From a virus: DNA of 48,996 nucleotides. Positions 14,010-21,570 of this stretch are shown one piece after another. The notes beneath the pieces were generated by a model. It made no database searches. It was not told the DNA's origin and was given only the letters and a program-made list of their open reading frames with translations. Every line of letters starts with the position of its first letter. Positions within the stretch are counted from its first letter, which is position 1. Location: positions 1-48,996 of IMG/VR virus record IMGVR_UViG_3300021957_000063; one strand, written 5' to 3'. Made by a program: the position numbers and the translations under genes.

Positions 14010-14153
14010 ATGGTAGACGTTTCACAAGACATCTTAAACGCCTGGGTTGATTCAGCATACCCCGAACTCACTGAAGAAGATGAGGCGTTGATTGCTGAGT
14101 TTGAAGAACTTGAGGCTGACCGATTTGCATCACAACCAGAACTTGAGGTATAA
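14010..14153 (+). CDS. Small acidic protein, 47 aa
   Basis: ATG at 14010 with AGAGGTC just upstream. A very acidic 47-residue helix-rich peptide (ELTEEDEALIAEFEELEAD). The next gene's ATG follows its TAA without a gap, and its last codons (GAG GTA) provide that gene's binding site. The acidity could mimic DNA, a common trick of phage inhibitors, but this is only a possibility. Confidence 0.7.
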   Translation: MVDVSQDILNAWVDSAYPELTEEDEALIAEFEELEADRFASQPELEV

Positions 14154-14384
14154 ATGAGATTACTTACTTGGCAAGAGATGCAGGAATATCCTGTTCTTCA
14201 GAGAACTGAATTATCTTCAGGCAAAATTCTGTATCGCCCAAGAAGTGAAAAAGGCAAGAATATGATCTACAAAATTGATTCAATTCTTGCCGGTCTTTCT
14301 GAGCAACAAGCTACACGGAGAAAGTGTATCATTGTTGATATGGATGACATGATTATTTCGAACTCGTTCGAAACTACACACTAA
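14154..14384 (+). CDS. Unknown protein, 76 aa
   Basis: It starts directly after the previous stop and uses GAGG inside that gene as binding site. The 76-residue product is basic in the middle (YRPRSEKGKNMIYK, ATRRKC) and ends with an acidic-hydrophobic segment (IIVDMDDMIISN). There is no membrane segment and no family is recognised. Confidence 0.68.
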   Translation: MRLLTWQEMQEYPVLQRTELSSGKILYRPRSEKGKNMIYKIDSILAGLSEQQATRRKCIIVDMDDMIISNSFETTH

Positions 14385-14398
14385 ATAAGAGGTGAACT

Positions 14399-14689
14399 AT
14401 GGAAGCTTTCAATAATGCTCCACATGACGTTGTAAAACTAAGCAATGGTGAACTATACCTTGCTGTTCTTGATGAAGAATTTACAAACGTAAAAGCAGCA
14501 AAACGATGGTTTCTTTCCCACTTTGCAAAGGATGAATTAAACTCCTTTTCAAAGTTTCGTTCAGCACATGTAGGTGACCGTCTTGAAGAAAGCCACTACA
14601 TGAGCAAACATAACCATTCGGCGAATGGTTCTCTTGATGTAATGATTAAGGTGTCTGGTACGCCTTTTCTACTTGGATGTAATTATTAA
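14399..14689 (+). CDS. Unknown protein, 96 aa
   Basis: A strong AGAGGTG site precedes the ATG. The 96-residue product looks globular (VVKLSNGELYLAVLDEEFTNVKAAKRWF) with a His-containing loop (SHYMSKHNHSANG) and a hydrophobic end. No family recognised. It lies 12 bp before the BMP gene in the same run. Confidence 0.7.
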   Translation: MEAFNNAPHDVVKLSNGELYLAVLDEEFTNVKAAKRWFLSHFAKDELNSFSKFRSAHVGDRLEESHYMSKHNHSANGSLDVMIKVSGTPFLLGCNY

Positions 14690-14701
14690 TATGGAGCTAA
14701 A

Positions 14702-15754
14702 ATGAAAAAACTTTTGTTGACCTTCTCACTGATTCTTTCCCTTTTCGCCTTTTCAAACACCACATATGCTAAAGAAGTTAAAGCAGCCTTTGTTTATGTA
14801 GGTCCGGTTGGTGATGGTGGATGGACTTATGCTCATGACCTTGGAAGGCGTGAACTCGAAAAACTTGGCATTGAAACTACTTATGTTGAAAGTGTGCCTG
14901 AAACTGATTCTCAAAGAGTGCTAAGAAATCTTGCACGAAGAGGATACAATGTGATCTTCACAACAAGCTTTGGTTTCATGGATCCAACTCTTGAAGTTGC
15001 AAAGCAATTTCCTGATGTAATTTTCATGCATTGTAGCGGTTTCAAAACAGCAGACAATATGGGCAATTACTTTGCAAGAATGTATCAAGCAAAATATCTT
15101 GCTGGAATGGTTGCCGGTATGCAAACAAAGACCGATGAAATTGGAGTTATCGGTTCTCATCCAATTCCTGAGATTGTACGACACATCAATGCCTTCACTC
15201 TTGGCGCTCGTTCAGTAAATCCTGATGCAACAGTAAATGTTATCTGGGTAAACTCTTGGTTTGATCCTGCGAAAGAAGGTGCTGCAGCAAATACTTTGAT
15301 GGACAATGGTGCAGATGTTGTTCATATTACAACCGATTCTGCCGCAGCAACACAAGCAGCTAATAAAAGAGGCTTGTACGCCATTGGTAATGATTCAGAC
15401 ATGACACTCTATGGACCAAAAGCACATCTAACCGCACCAATCTTCAACTGGGGACGCTACTATGTTGAATTGGTAAGGCGAGTACAAGATGATAAGTGGA
15501 CTTCTGACAGTGAGTGGTGGGGAATGAATACAGGAATTGTTGACTTGTCAAAATTTGGCAAGATGGTAGATCCAAAAGTTCAAGAAATTGTAAATAAAAA
15601 GAAGCAAGAAATTGTGACTGGACGATATCAAGTATTTACCGGACCGATTTATGACAGAGATGGTAAACTTGTTGTTGAGAAAGGTGCTGTTCCTTCTGAT
15701 ACAGAACTTCTTACCATGAACTATTTCATTGATGGCGTTAAAGGAAATTTATAA
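14702..15754 (+). CDS. BMP/PnrA-family periplasmic substrate-binding protein
   Basis: The 350-aa product has a clean Sec signal peptide (about residues 1-23, cleavage after TYA) and no lipobox, so it is a soluble periplasmic protein. It then follows the basic-membrane-protein (PnrA/Med, type I ABC binding) pattern: VYVGPVGDGGWTYAHDLGRR near the start, VIFTTSFGF, FPDVIFMHCSGFKT, the hinge YLAGMVAGMQTKT, IGVIGSHPIPEIVRHINAFTLGA, and DVVHITTDSAAATQAA. Family members bind nucleosides or related small molecules and deliver them to an ABC permease. No permease or ATPase is encoded here, so it would serve a host transporter, like phage PstS. The length is normal for the family. It is the last gene of the run from the promoter at 13542. 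Confidence 0.9.
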   Translation: MKKLLLTFSLILSLFAFSNTTYAKEVKAAFVYVGPVGDGGWTYAHDLGRRELEKLGIETTYVESVPETDSQRVLRNLARRGYNVIFTTSFGFMDPTLEVAKQFPDVIFMHCSGFKTADNMGNYFARMYQAKYLAGMVAGMQTKTDEIGVIGSHPIPEIVRHINAFTLGARSVNPDATVNVIWVNSWFDPAKEGAAANTLMDNGADVVHITTDSAAATQAANKRGLYAIGNDSDMTLYGPKAHLTAPIFNWGRYYVELVRRVQDDKWTSDSEWWGMNTGIVDLSKFGKMVDPKVQEIVNKKKQEIVTGRYQVFTGPIYDRDGKLVVEKGAVPSDTELLTMNYFIDGVKGNL

Positions 15755-15763
15755 AAAAAGTAC

Positions 15764-15791
15764 TTGACTTTTTTGACCAGTGTGATATGAT
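15764..15791 (+). promoter_or_regulatory. Early promoter in front of a structured RNA
   Basis: TTGACT 15764-15769, 16 bp, TATGAT 15786-15791, CTGATCATG. Unlike the other family members it is followed by about 130 nt of base-paired, non-coding sequence. Confidence 0.88.
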
Positions 15792-15797
15792 CTGATC

Positions 15798-15925
15798 ATG
15801 CTGGTATCCGATAGAAAAGAGCCGTAAGTTCGTTGATACCAAACATCCTCGCACGACCAATTGCTGGTCGTTAGAAAATGCGGGACCAGCATGTGAGGTG
15901 ATGATGAGAACTTGCGGCTTTTTTC
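15798..15925 (+). ncRNA. Structured non-coding RNA or attenuator leader
   Basis: Starting about 7 nt after the -10 box, the 128-nt segment has no frame with a binding site but dense self-complementarity. AGCCGTAAGTTC (15820-15831) pairs with GAACTTGCGGCT (15908-15919, one G-U) and is followed by six T, forming a terminator. CATGCTGGT (15797-15805) pairs with ACCAGCATG (15885-15893). ACGACCA (15853-15859) pairs with TGGTCGT (15865-15871). TGGTATC (15802-15808) pairs with GATACCA (15835-15841). CATCCTC (15844-15850) pairs with GAGG-TG-ATG (15895-15903). The first two stems are interleaved, so they form a pseudoknot or exclude each other. With its own promoter and terminator it is either a stand-alone sRNA or a switch controlling the SGNH gene at 15967. 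It matches no RNA family I recognise. Confidence 0.7.
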
Positions 15926-15966
15926 ATTTTTATTCACCGTTCCTTTAAACCTCTTGTGAGAATATA

Positions 15967-16608
15967 ATGACAATCGAAACTATTTATTTGCTTGGAGATT
16001 CAATTTTCGATAACAGCAAGTATGTTGAAACTAAGTATGATGCCGTTTCTTCTTTACTTGCCAGTATAGTTGCTGACAAAGGAGTCAATGTTGCTCTTGA
16101 TGCTGTTGATGGATATGTCACGCATGATGTTGTTCGTCAATTGACAGAAGAACGATCACAACCTTATTCAAACAATGCTGCCGCTGTTCTGAGTGTTGGT
16201 GGTAATGATGCTCTGGGAGTTGCTGGAATCTTGATGGCGCCCGTTTCTAATGTTCACGAAGCATTGACATTGCTTCGATCAATAACTGAAGAATTTCGTG
16301 GTTTTTACACGAATGTTCTTGATACGGTGACCGCTTATTATAATGAATATAACATTCGTGTCTGTACGATTTATAATAAGATTCCAACTCACAAATCAGG
16401 ATATCTTCCGATTGAGGCGATGACCGCTTTAGCACTCTTTAATGATGTGATTACTGAAGAGGCTGCTAAAAGAGATTTGCCTGTGATTGACTTGAGGACG
16501 ATTTGTGATCAAGAATCTGATTACAGTGAAGTATCACCTATTGAACCATCACGGTCTGGTGGTAAGAAAATTGCCTATGCAATTGCGAAAAGTTTTGACT
16601 TGAACTAA
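15967..16608 (+). CDS. SGNH/GDSL hydrolase-like protein
   Basis: The 213-aa product has block I GDSIFDN with nucleophile S12, a block II glycine at G49 (DGYVT), and block III VGGND with N80. Block V, normally D-x-x-H, reads SPIEPSRSGGKKIA: S190 and E193 stand where Asp and His are expected. The IEPS-x-x-GG-x-x-IA frame is otherwise intact, so this is either a subfamily with altered catalysis or an inactive version. Family members are esterases or acetyl-hydrolases acting on sugars or lipids. There is no signal peptide. It follows the structured RNA and may be controlled by it. Its TAA overlaps by two bases the TAG of the convergent tape-measure gene, leaving no room for a terminator. Confidence 0.82.
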   Translation: MTIETIYLLGDSIFDNSKYVETKYDAVSSLLASIVADKGVNVALDAVDGYVTHDVVRQLTEERSQPYSNNAAAVLSVGGNDALGVAGILMAPVSNVHEALTLLRSITEEFRGFYTNVLDTVTAYYNEYNIRVCTIYNKIPTHKSGYLPIEAMTALALFNDVITEEAAKRDLPVIDLRTICDQESDYSEVSPIEPSRSGGKKIAYAIAKSFDLN

Positions 16609-19600
16609 GATAGCCGAAAGACATTCCGGGGGTTTGATGCAGTTTGATCCATCAGCACAGATTGATTGTGATGTGTTGTTTGACGATTATCAACTACATT
16701 ATTAATCACCGGAATGTTTAACTGAGCCTGCCCTTTATTATTATCTGCTAAAGTTTTCAATCTTCCTTCACTCTCTGCCGACCTTTGAATCATTGAAGCA
16801 ATTCGATTTTCAACTGTTAAAGCAACAAGAGCATTATTTCTTTCATAGGAATTTGATACTCTTGAAACAATTTTTTCAGTTGCATCCATCATTTGATCTT
16901 TAAGTGCATTCATTGGCACAATGATTTCGGGATTGCTCTTTGCGTCTGGATAATCACCAGCAAATACCATTGTTGGTGCGGTAGCTAAAAATCCAGCCTT
17001 TGCACTGATTGCACCATAATAACTAGGAAACTCACCAGTCGAAAGCATTTCTGCATTACGTCCAAATCGATTTGCTGTTTGTCTTGCTGCTAATGAATCA
17101 AGTGCATGTGCAGCAACTGTTTCCCAATTTTCAGTGTTATTATCTCGTACAGCATTTTCAATTGCACCCCATGTATTATTCCAGTTAAGAAATCCTCCAG
17201 TACCTACTTGATATGCCATTGAAAGTAAAGTTGCCTTTCGTGCAGGACTTTTAATATTGTCATATGCATCACCACGATTTGATGCACGAATTTTATCTTC
17301 TGCATCTACAATGAATTTATCAAGAATTCCATTGGCTTTAGCTTTTGTAATTGTATCACCTTTTTCAACTGGCACTCCATTAATTGTGTTGAATCCATAA
17401 CCAACAAAATATCTTGGTTTACCTTTGTTTGGACCATGGTCCCAGTAAATAGGTGCACCTTTTTTTCCTGTTGCTGGATCAACTTTACTATAATCTTTTT
17501 CTGGTCTCGCATCAGGGACAAAAGATTCTTCCTTAATAATAACTTCTCTTGCCTGTGATTTCGCATCTACCGGCGTAAAGAATGGCGCATCAAGATTAGG
17601 ATATGTTGGTTCTGCTGGTGTTAGATTAGTTAGAGGCTCAACATTTTGTTTACGTTTTGGTCCTGCAGGTCCTTGATGATATGAAGTTTGAGGTGGTGAA
17701 ACTTCTCCTGCTTCCGATGGCATACCGCTCGGTCTTGTTGTTTCAACTCCTGTTTTAGTTGTTGTTGGTAATAATGCTGTTTTAGCCATATCAACGGCTG
17801 ATGTTCCCAATCCTTTGATTGCACCCCAAAGACCACCACCTTCGTCTGTTTCTTTGACTTCTTTTGATGGAGGTGGTACTGCTGGTGTAGAAATTTTTTG
17901 TGTTCCTCCAGATGCTGCAGCAACAATCGGTGCAGCGGCAGCGGCTGCAGATATTCTTGCATCATTTGATTGGTCACCAGTGAACATATTGCCAAGATAA
18001 TTTTTACCCTGCTCTGCAACATCAACGATTGCATTGACACCAGCCACTGTTGCATCTTTATAGCCGTCTTTCATTGCACGGGCTGCATTCTCTGCATTTT
18101 TAATAAATCCAGCATCTGAATCAATATCAAGTGCTTCAGATACATTGTCCACAGTTTCTTTACCAAAATCCCAAATATCATCAAATGATGGTATTTTGTC
18201 AATCATATCCATCACCCAATCACGAAGAGCATAAAACTTTTCTTTGATCGTGTCTAGAATACCAAAGTCGGGAAGGTCAGGGAAATTTTTGAATGTTTCT
18301 TTTACTGATTCAATTGCATCTCCAAGTGGTTCTGAAATATGATTAGTCCAAACATCTTCAAATAGTTTTGAAACTGAAGCCCATGATTCAAGAAACCAAT
18401 CACCAATTGCACTCACTGCCTTTGCAATATCTTCACCACCAATGAAGCCCATCAATGCGCCGATTGCACCACCAATAATACCACCAGCGAGTGTACCTAC
18501 AACAGGAACAACAGAACCGATAGCAGCACCCATCATTGCAAATTCACCACCTTTCATGAATGAATTGACAAGCCGATCTGAAAACGTTTCAAGCATATCA
18601 GTACCACCAAGAAAACCTCCAATACCCGCCGACATTTCACCAACATTCCATTCAACTGCTTTTTCAACACCATCCATTGCATCGACTCCTGCAGAAACTG
18701 CAGCAAAGATACCACCTGCACGGGCTGCAAACTTGCCGATGCTATCAAACATACCACCAAATTTGCCCATCTTTTTTGTTTGTACATCTGCCTTTTTTGA
18801 TTGTTTGTTGGCTTCAATATCCATGTCATCTGTAGACCTGAATAGATTTTTCAAACCGTCAAACCAACCCTTCTTTTTTGGTGCTTCTGGTGCTTTTCTA
18901 CCAAAGCCACCAGAACGTTTTGATTTTTTGCGGTCATCATCATAGTCAATGTCAATATCAGGCGTGTTTCTTAGCACTTGACCAAACCCACCTTTACCAC
19001 GACCTTTTGTACCAAGTTTTCTACCATCAAGTCCTTTTCGTTTTCTTTTACCATCTGCATCAACATCTGGCATATCAAGGTCACCTTTGTTCTTTCCCCG
19101 AAGCTTTCTTAGAAGACCCATCAGGCCTCCTGCGCCTAGAAGTGAGGCGAGACCTGCAGCAATCTCTTTTAGATATGGTATTTTGCTGAAGAAGTCTTTG
19201 ACGCCATCAACAATCTTTTGCATAAATGATTTGCCTTTTTCAGCTTGTGATTCTGGTGCAAAAGATCTACCTCCGAGTGCTTCAAGAATTTCCTCAAGCA
19301 GTGTAATAACTCGTTCTTCTCTTTGGATCTTTTCTCGATTTTCTTCAAGTTGTGATTGTGATTGTTCGGGATTGATCATTCCAGGAAGTTTTGGCATTGC
19401 TGCTTGCACACCAGCGGCACCAGCAGGGTTTCCTTTGAGTGCAGCCCAAGCATTCTTCATGTTGGAAAAACCTCGTGTCATAGCATTATCACTTATCATT
19501 GACTTAGCCTTATCGCCCATTTGGCCGAAGGTATCCTTCATCATTTGCTTTGCACTAAGATTAAAGATTGATTGTGTGCGGGCGGGTGCAGAAGATTCTT

Positions 19601-19907
19601 GATTTTTATTGAAGTTCTCAAACCCTAAATTTAATTGACTGAGATTCTGCAATGTTTGCTCAGACATTTTTTCGGTTTGAGTTTTTTCAGGAAGGACTTT
19701 TTTTAATGCGTTTTCAAAATTTTTACTTTGTATTTTTGGATTATCAACTAATACTTGATTTGTCCTTTCAATATTTTTTGATAGTCCAATAAAGCCCGTT
19801 TGTATTTGTTGAGTAAACGAAGACATAGTACTGGTGAGTTTTTCAACAGTCGGTGTAAATGCCTGACCAATACTATCACTTAATTTTTTTACTTCTTGTT
19901 CTGCCAT
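16605..19907 (-). CDS. Tape-measure protein with C-terminal lysozyme domain
   Basis: The product is 1100 aa. The first ~150 residues are amphipathic and helical (TSTMSSFTQQIQTGFIGLSKN). Basic low-complexity linkers occupy about 270-350. A Gly/Ala-rich hydrophobic stretch (about 450-490, MMGAAIGSVVPVVGTLAGG) is typical of tape-measure proteins. Residues about 785-975 resemble GH24/T4-lysozyme-like muramidase: catalytic-type Glu at E793/E794 (IIKEESF), then RYFVGYGFNTING and LLSMAYQVGTGGF. The usual Thr in the YxT-x-GxG block appears to be Phe. The gene lies just after the gp26-like and 59-aa chaperone genes, as expected of a tape measure. In T4 the tail lysozyme is in gp5, so this is a different arrangement. 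Its start follows the previous stop by 3 nt without a good binding site, implying coupling. Confidence 0.75.
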   Translation of the reverse strand: MAEQEVKKLSDSIGQAFTPTVEKLTSTMSSFTQQIQTGFIGLSKNIERTNQVLVDNPKIQSKNFENALKKVLPEKTQTEKMSEQTLQNLSQLNLGFENFNKNQESSAPARTQSIFNLSAKQMMKDTFGQMGDKAKSMISDNAMTRGFSNMKNAWAALKGNPAGAAGVQAAMPKLPGMINPEQSQSQLEENREKIQREERVITLLEEILEALGGRSFAPESQAEKGKSFMQKIVDGVKDFFSKIPYLKEIAAGLASLLGAGGLMGLLRKLRGKNKGDLDMPDVDADGKRKRKGLDGRKLGTKGRGKGGFGQVLRNTPDIDIDYDDDRKKSKRSGGFGRKAPEAPKKKGWFDGLKNLFRSTDDMDIEANKQSKKADVQTKKMGKFGGMFDSIGKFAARAGGIFAAVSAGVDAMDGVEKAVEWNVGEMSAGIGGFLGGTDMLETFSDRLVNSFMKGGEFAMMGAAIGSVVPVVGTLAGGIIGGAIGALMGFIGGEDIAKAVSAIGDWFLESWASVSKLFEDVWTNHISEPLGDAIESVKETFKNFPDLPDFGILDTIKEKFYALRDWVMDMIDKIPSFDDIWDFGKETVDNVSEALDIDSDAGFIKNAENAARAMKDGYKDATVAGVNAIVDVAEQGKNYLGNMFTGDQSNDARISAAAAAAPIVAAASGGTQKISTPAVPPPSKEVKETDEGGGLWGAIKGLGTSAVDMAKTALLPTTTKTGVETTRPSGMPSEAGEVSPPQTSYHQGPAGPKRKQNVEPLTNLTPAEPTYPNLDAPFFTPVDAKSQAREVIIKEESFVPDARPEKDYSKVDPATGKKGAPIYWDHGPNKGKPRYFVGYGFNTINGVPVEKGDTITKAKANGILDKFIVDAEDKIRASNRGDAYDNIKSPARKATLLSMAYQVGTGGFLNWNNTWGAIENAVRDNNTENWETVAAHALDSLAARQTANRFGRNAEMLSTGEFPSYYGAISAKAGFLATAPTMVFAGDYPDAKSNPEIIVPMNALKDQMMDATEKIVSRVSNSYERNNALVALTVENRIASMIQRSAESEGRLKTLADNNKGQAQLNIPVINNVVDNRQTTHHNQSVLMDQTASNPRNVFRLS

Positions 19908-19910
19908 AAC

Positions 19911-20090
19911 TTATCGATTCTGAGCTTGTTTAATTTCCATGTTTCGTTTTTCCAAATACCCATTAAGTAATTGGACATAAATGCTTCTTTCATATGGTAA
20001 CATGCTATTCAATTCAGTCAAAGACATATTATGGTGATACATTAATTCAAAGTTTGTATTATAATGATTTGCCAATGTATCGTTACTCAT
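19911..20090 (-). CDS. Small tail-assembly chaperone partner, 59 aa
   Basis: ATG at 20090 opens a 59-codon frame ending 3 nt before the tape-measure ATG. The product has the look of T4-type baseplate-hub assembly proteins (gp51-like): LTELNSMLPYERSIYVQLL, then a charged helix LNGYLEKRNMEIKQ. No Shine-Dalgarno sequence is present. It lies in the -1 frame of gp26, joined without a stop upstream through a run of nine T, so it is probably also made as a gp26 fusion by frameshifting, as for tail chaperones G and GT of lambda. Confidence 0.7.
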   Translation of the reverse strand: MSNDTLANHYNTNFELMYHHNMSLTELNSMLPYERSIYVQLLNGYLEKRNMEIKQAQNR

Positions 20091-20092
20091 TG

Positions 20093-20815
20093 CTATAAAA
20101 AAAAATTCTGAAACCCCTGAATGTCAATAGTTTCTTTTGCTTTACATTTTGCACATGTATAACTTACAGTATGTTTTAAAACAGGCATTGTTTCAAAAAA
20201 CTGTTGTACTTCACTAATTTGTTTTTGATTCATGCTATAAACAAATTCAAGTAATTCTTTTTCTGTATGATCAGATGAATCATAAGTTTCTTCTTTATCA
20301 TAAATTTTATCAATTGAAGCGGCAATTAAATTTACAAATGATTCAAAGTTCGAAACATTTGCCTGAGAGATTGCTTCAATATTCGGATACTTCATTGACA
20401 CGGAAATATTATCATCTAACGTATAATCTTTTCGATGATTTGGATCTTTATGAACTTTAATTTGTTCGATATCAATTCCTATTTTTTGACGATGATCACA
20501 GTGTTCACCTTTTATGTTTGTTTCATTATCATGTTTCAACATCAATTCAATTTGTTCTCCTGTAGATTTACCACGAATATTTAAAAAGAAATATTCAATA
20601 TCAAAGGTAGGCAATTCCATTACATCAATTTCTGTCTGAACACAATTGTTAATGATTTGCCGCATAGCACGAAGAATATCTTTTGAATCATCTGATTCTT
20701 GTGCAGTTAATAAAATACGCTCTTCTTCAACTGTAAAGGGTCTATATACAATCTCTTTATCGTTGGAAGGTAAAGTCAATGTGTATGTAATCACATTCAA
20801 TTTCGGTAGTGGCAT
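20093..20815 (-). CDS. 26: Baseplate hub assembly chaperone, gp26-like
   Basis: The 240-aa protein fits T4-type gp26: LPSNDKEIVYRPFTVEEERILLTA at about 16-39, a long helix DILRAMRQIINNCV, and DVMELPTFDIEYFFLNIRGKS at 64-84, the best conserved block of the family. A C-terminal CAKC knuckle, with HCDH further upstream, could bind zinc. Gp26 takes part in assembling the baseplate hub and tape measure. The start has GGAGC upstream. The last codons (AAT TTT TTT TTA TAG) form a slippery run directly before the 59-aa frame. Confidence 0.78.
   Translation of the reverse strand: MPLPKLNVITYTLTLPSNDKEIVYRPFTVEEERILLTAQESDDSKDILRAMRQIINNCVQTEIDVMELPTFDIEYFFLNIRGKSTGEQIELMLKHDNETNIKGEHCDHRQKIGIDIEQIKVHKDPNHRKDYTLDDNISVSMKYPNIEAISQANVSNFESFVNLIAASIDKIYDKEETYDSSDHTEKELLEFVYSMNQKQISEVQQFFETMPVLKHTVSYTCAKCKAKETIDIQGFQNFFL
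20097..20105 (-). other. Probable -1 ribosomal frameshift site (nine T)
   Basis: The minus strand reads AAT TTT TTT TTA TAG at the end of gp26. Slipping back one base on the U-run avoids the stop and continues TTT ATA GCA ATG AGT into the 59-aa frame. No stop intervenes and the downstream frame lacks a binding site. Confidence 0.55.
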
Positions 20816-20841
20816 TTATATGCTCCATGAAATAGTTAATG

Positions 20842-21570
20842 TTATGATGGTCTTATATAATCGATACCTTCGTATGCAAAGTTAACTTCGAATGATACCT
20901 GTTCTTTTGCATCATGTGCAAAAGTTACGGCACTTATTGCTTTTGGAAATGCGTTTTTTAAAATAACACCATATACCCAGTTTCCAGCACCTGCTGACAT
21001 CTCTTCATGAAAAGCGTTGAGACCATCAGTAACATCATCATCTCTTGATCGACGGTCTTCTGTTGTTGAGCGAAGCTGACGAATTGCTATGTCTGCTATA
21101 TAATCATCATAAAATCCAAAAAAGCCTGTTTCTTTTGAATGTATCTTGTTCATCCAAAATGTAAAGAAATCATAAAAGGCATAACGGTCATCAGCAATCA
21201 TTGGAATTGCAACGTTTCCATCACCATAATTTGTACCAGTTGGTGTTTCAATTCGAAAGCCGTTTGGAAACAAATATTGATCTGTATTCAATCCTCTTGA
21301 TGGTAATGTTATACCTTTTGAATAAAAGAAAGCATCTCTTAATTTTAATTTTTCAACTTCAGTATAACCTTTTTGTGTTGGTGATTTTGATAAAAATTCT
21401 TCTTCAAGATTATTTGTTTCTAAAATTTCATAATAAAATTTACAAAGATATAAATTCGGAGTAACTTTGCGAATAAAATCTGAAACACTAAACCTCTTTT
21501 TGCCATGTTTATTTTCCCAACTATCTTTACTTGCATGTCCCCAAGAAGTTGATATCATGCTATCAGCCAT
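20842..21570 (-). CDS. Tail-tube-family protein (gp19/gp48/gp54-like)
   Basis: ATG at 21570 has AAGGAGA upstream and overlaps the previous stop as TAATG. The 242-aa product ends with the tube-fold signature NWVYGVILKNAFPKAISAVTF followed by VSFEVNFAYEGIDYI. In T4 this fold is used by tube gp19 and the tube-initiating proteins gp48 and gp54. Length and position next to gp26 favour the gp54 or gp48 role (baseplate-tube junction), but the major tube protein is not excluded. The centre holds aromatic stretches (YAFYDFFTFWMNKI). Confidence 0.62.
   Translation of the reverse strand: MADSMISTSWGHASKDSWENKHGKKRFSVSDFIRKVTPNLYLCKFYYEILETNNLEEEFLSKSPTQKGYTEVEKLKLRDAFFYSKGITLPSRGLNTDQYLFPNGFRIETPTGTNYGDGNVAIPMIADDRYAFYDFFTFWMNKIHSKETGFFGFYDDYIADIAIRQLRSTTEDRRSRDDDVTDGLNAFHEEMSAGAGNWVYGVILKNAFPKAISAVTFAHDAKEQVSFEVNFAYEGIDYIRPS

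Noticed and set aside
15749-15973. 74-aa minus-strand frame over the structured RNA
   Set aside because: It lacks a binding site and spans the early promoter and the terminator hairpin.
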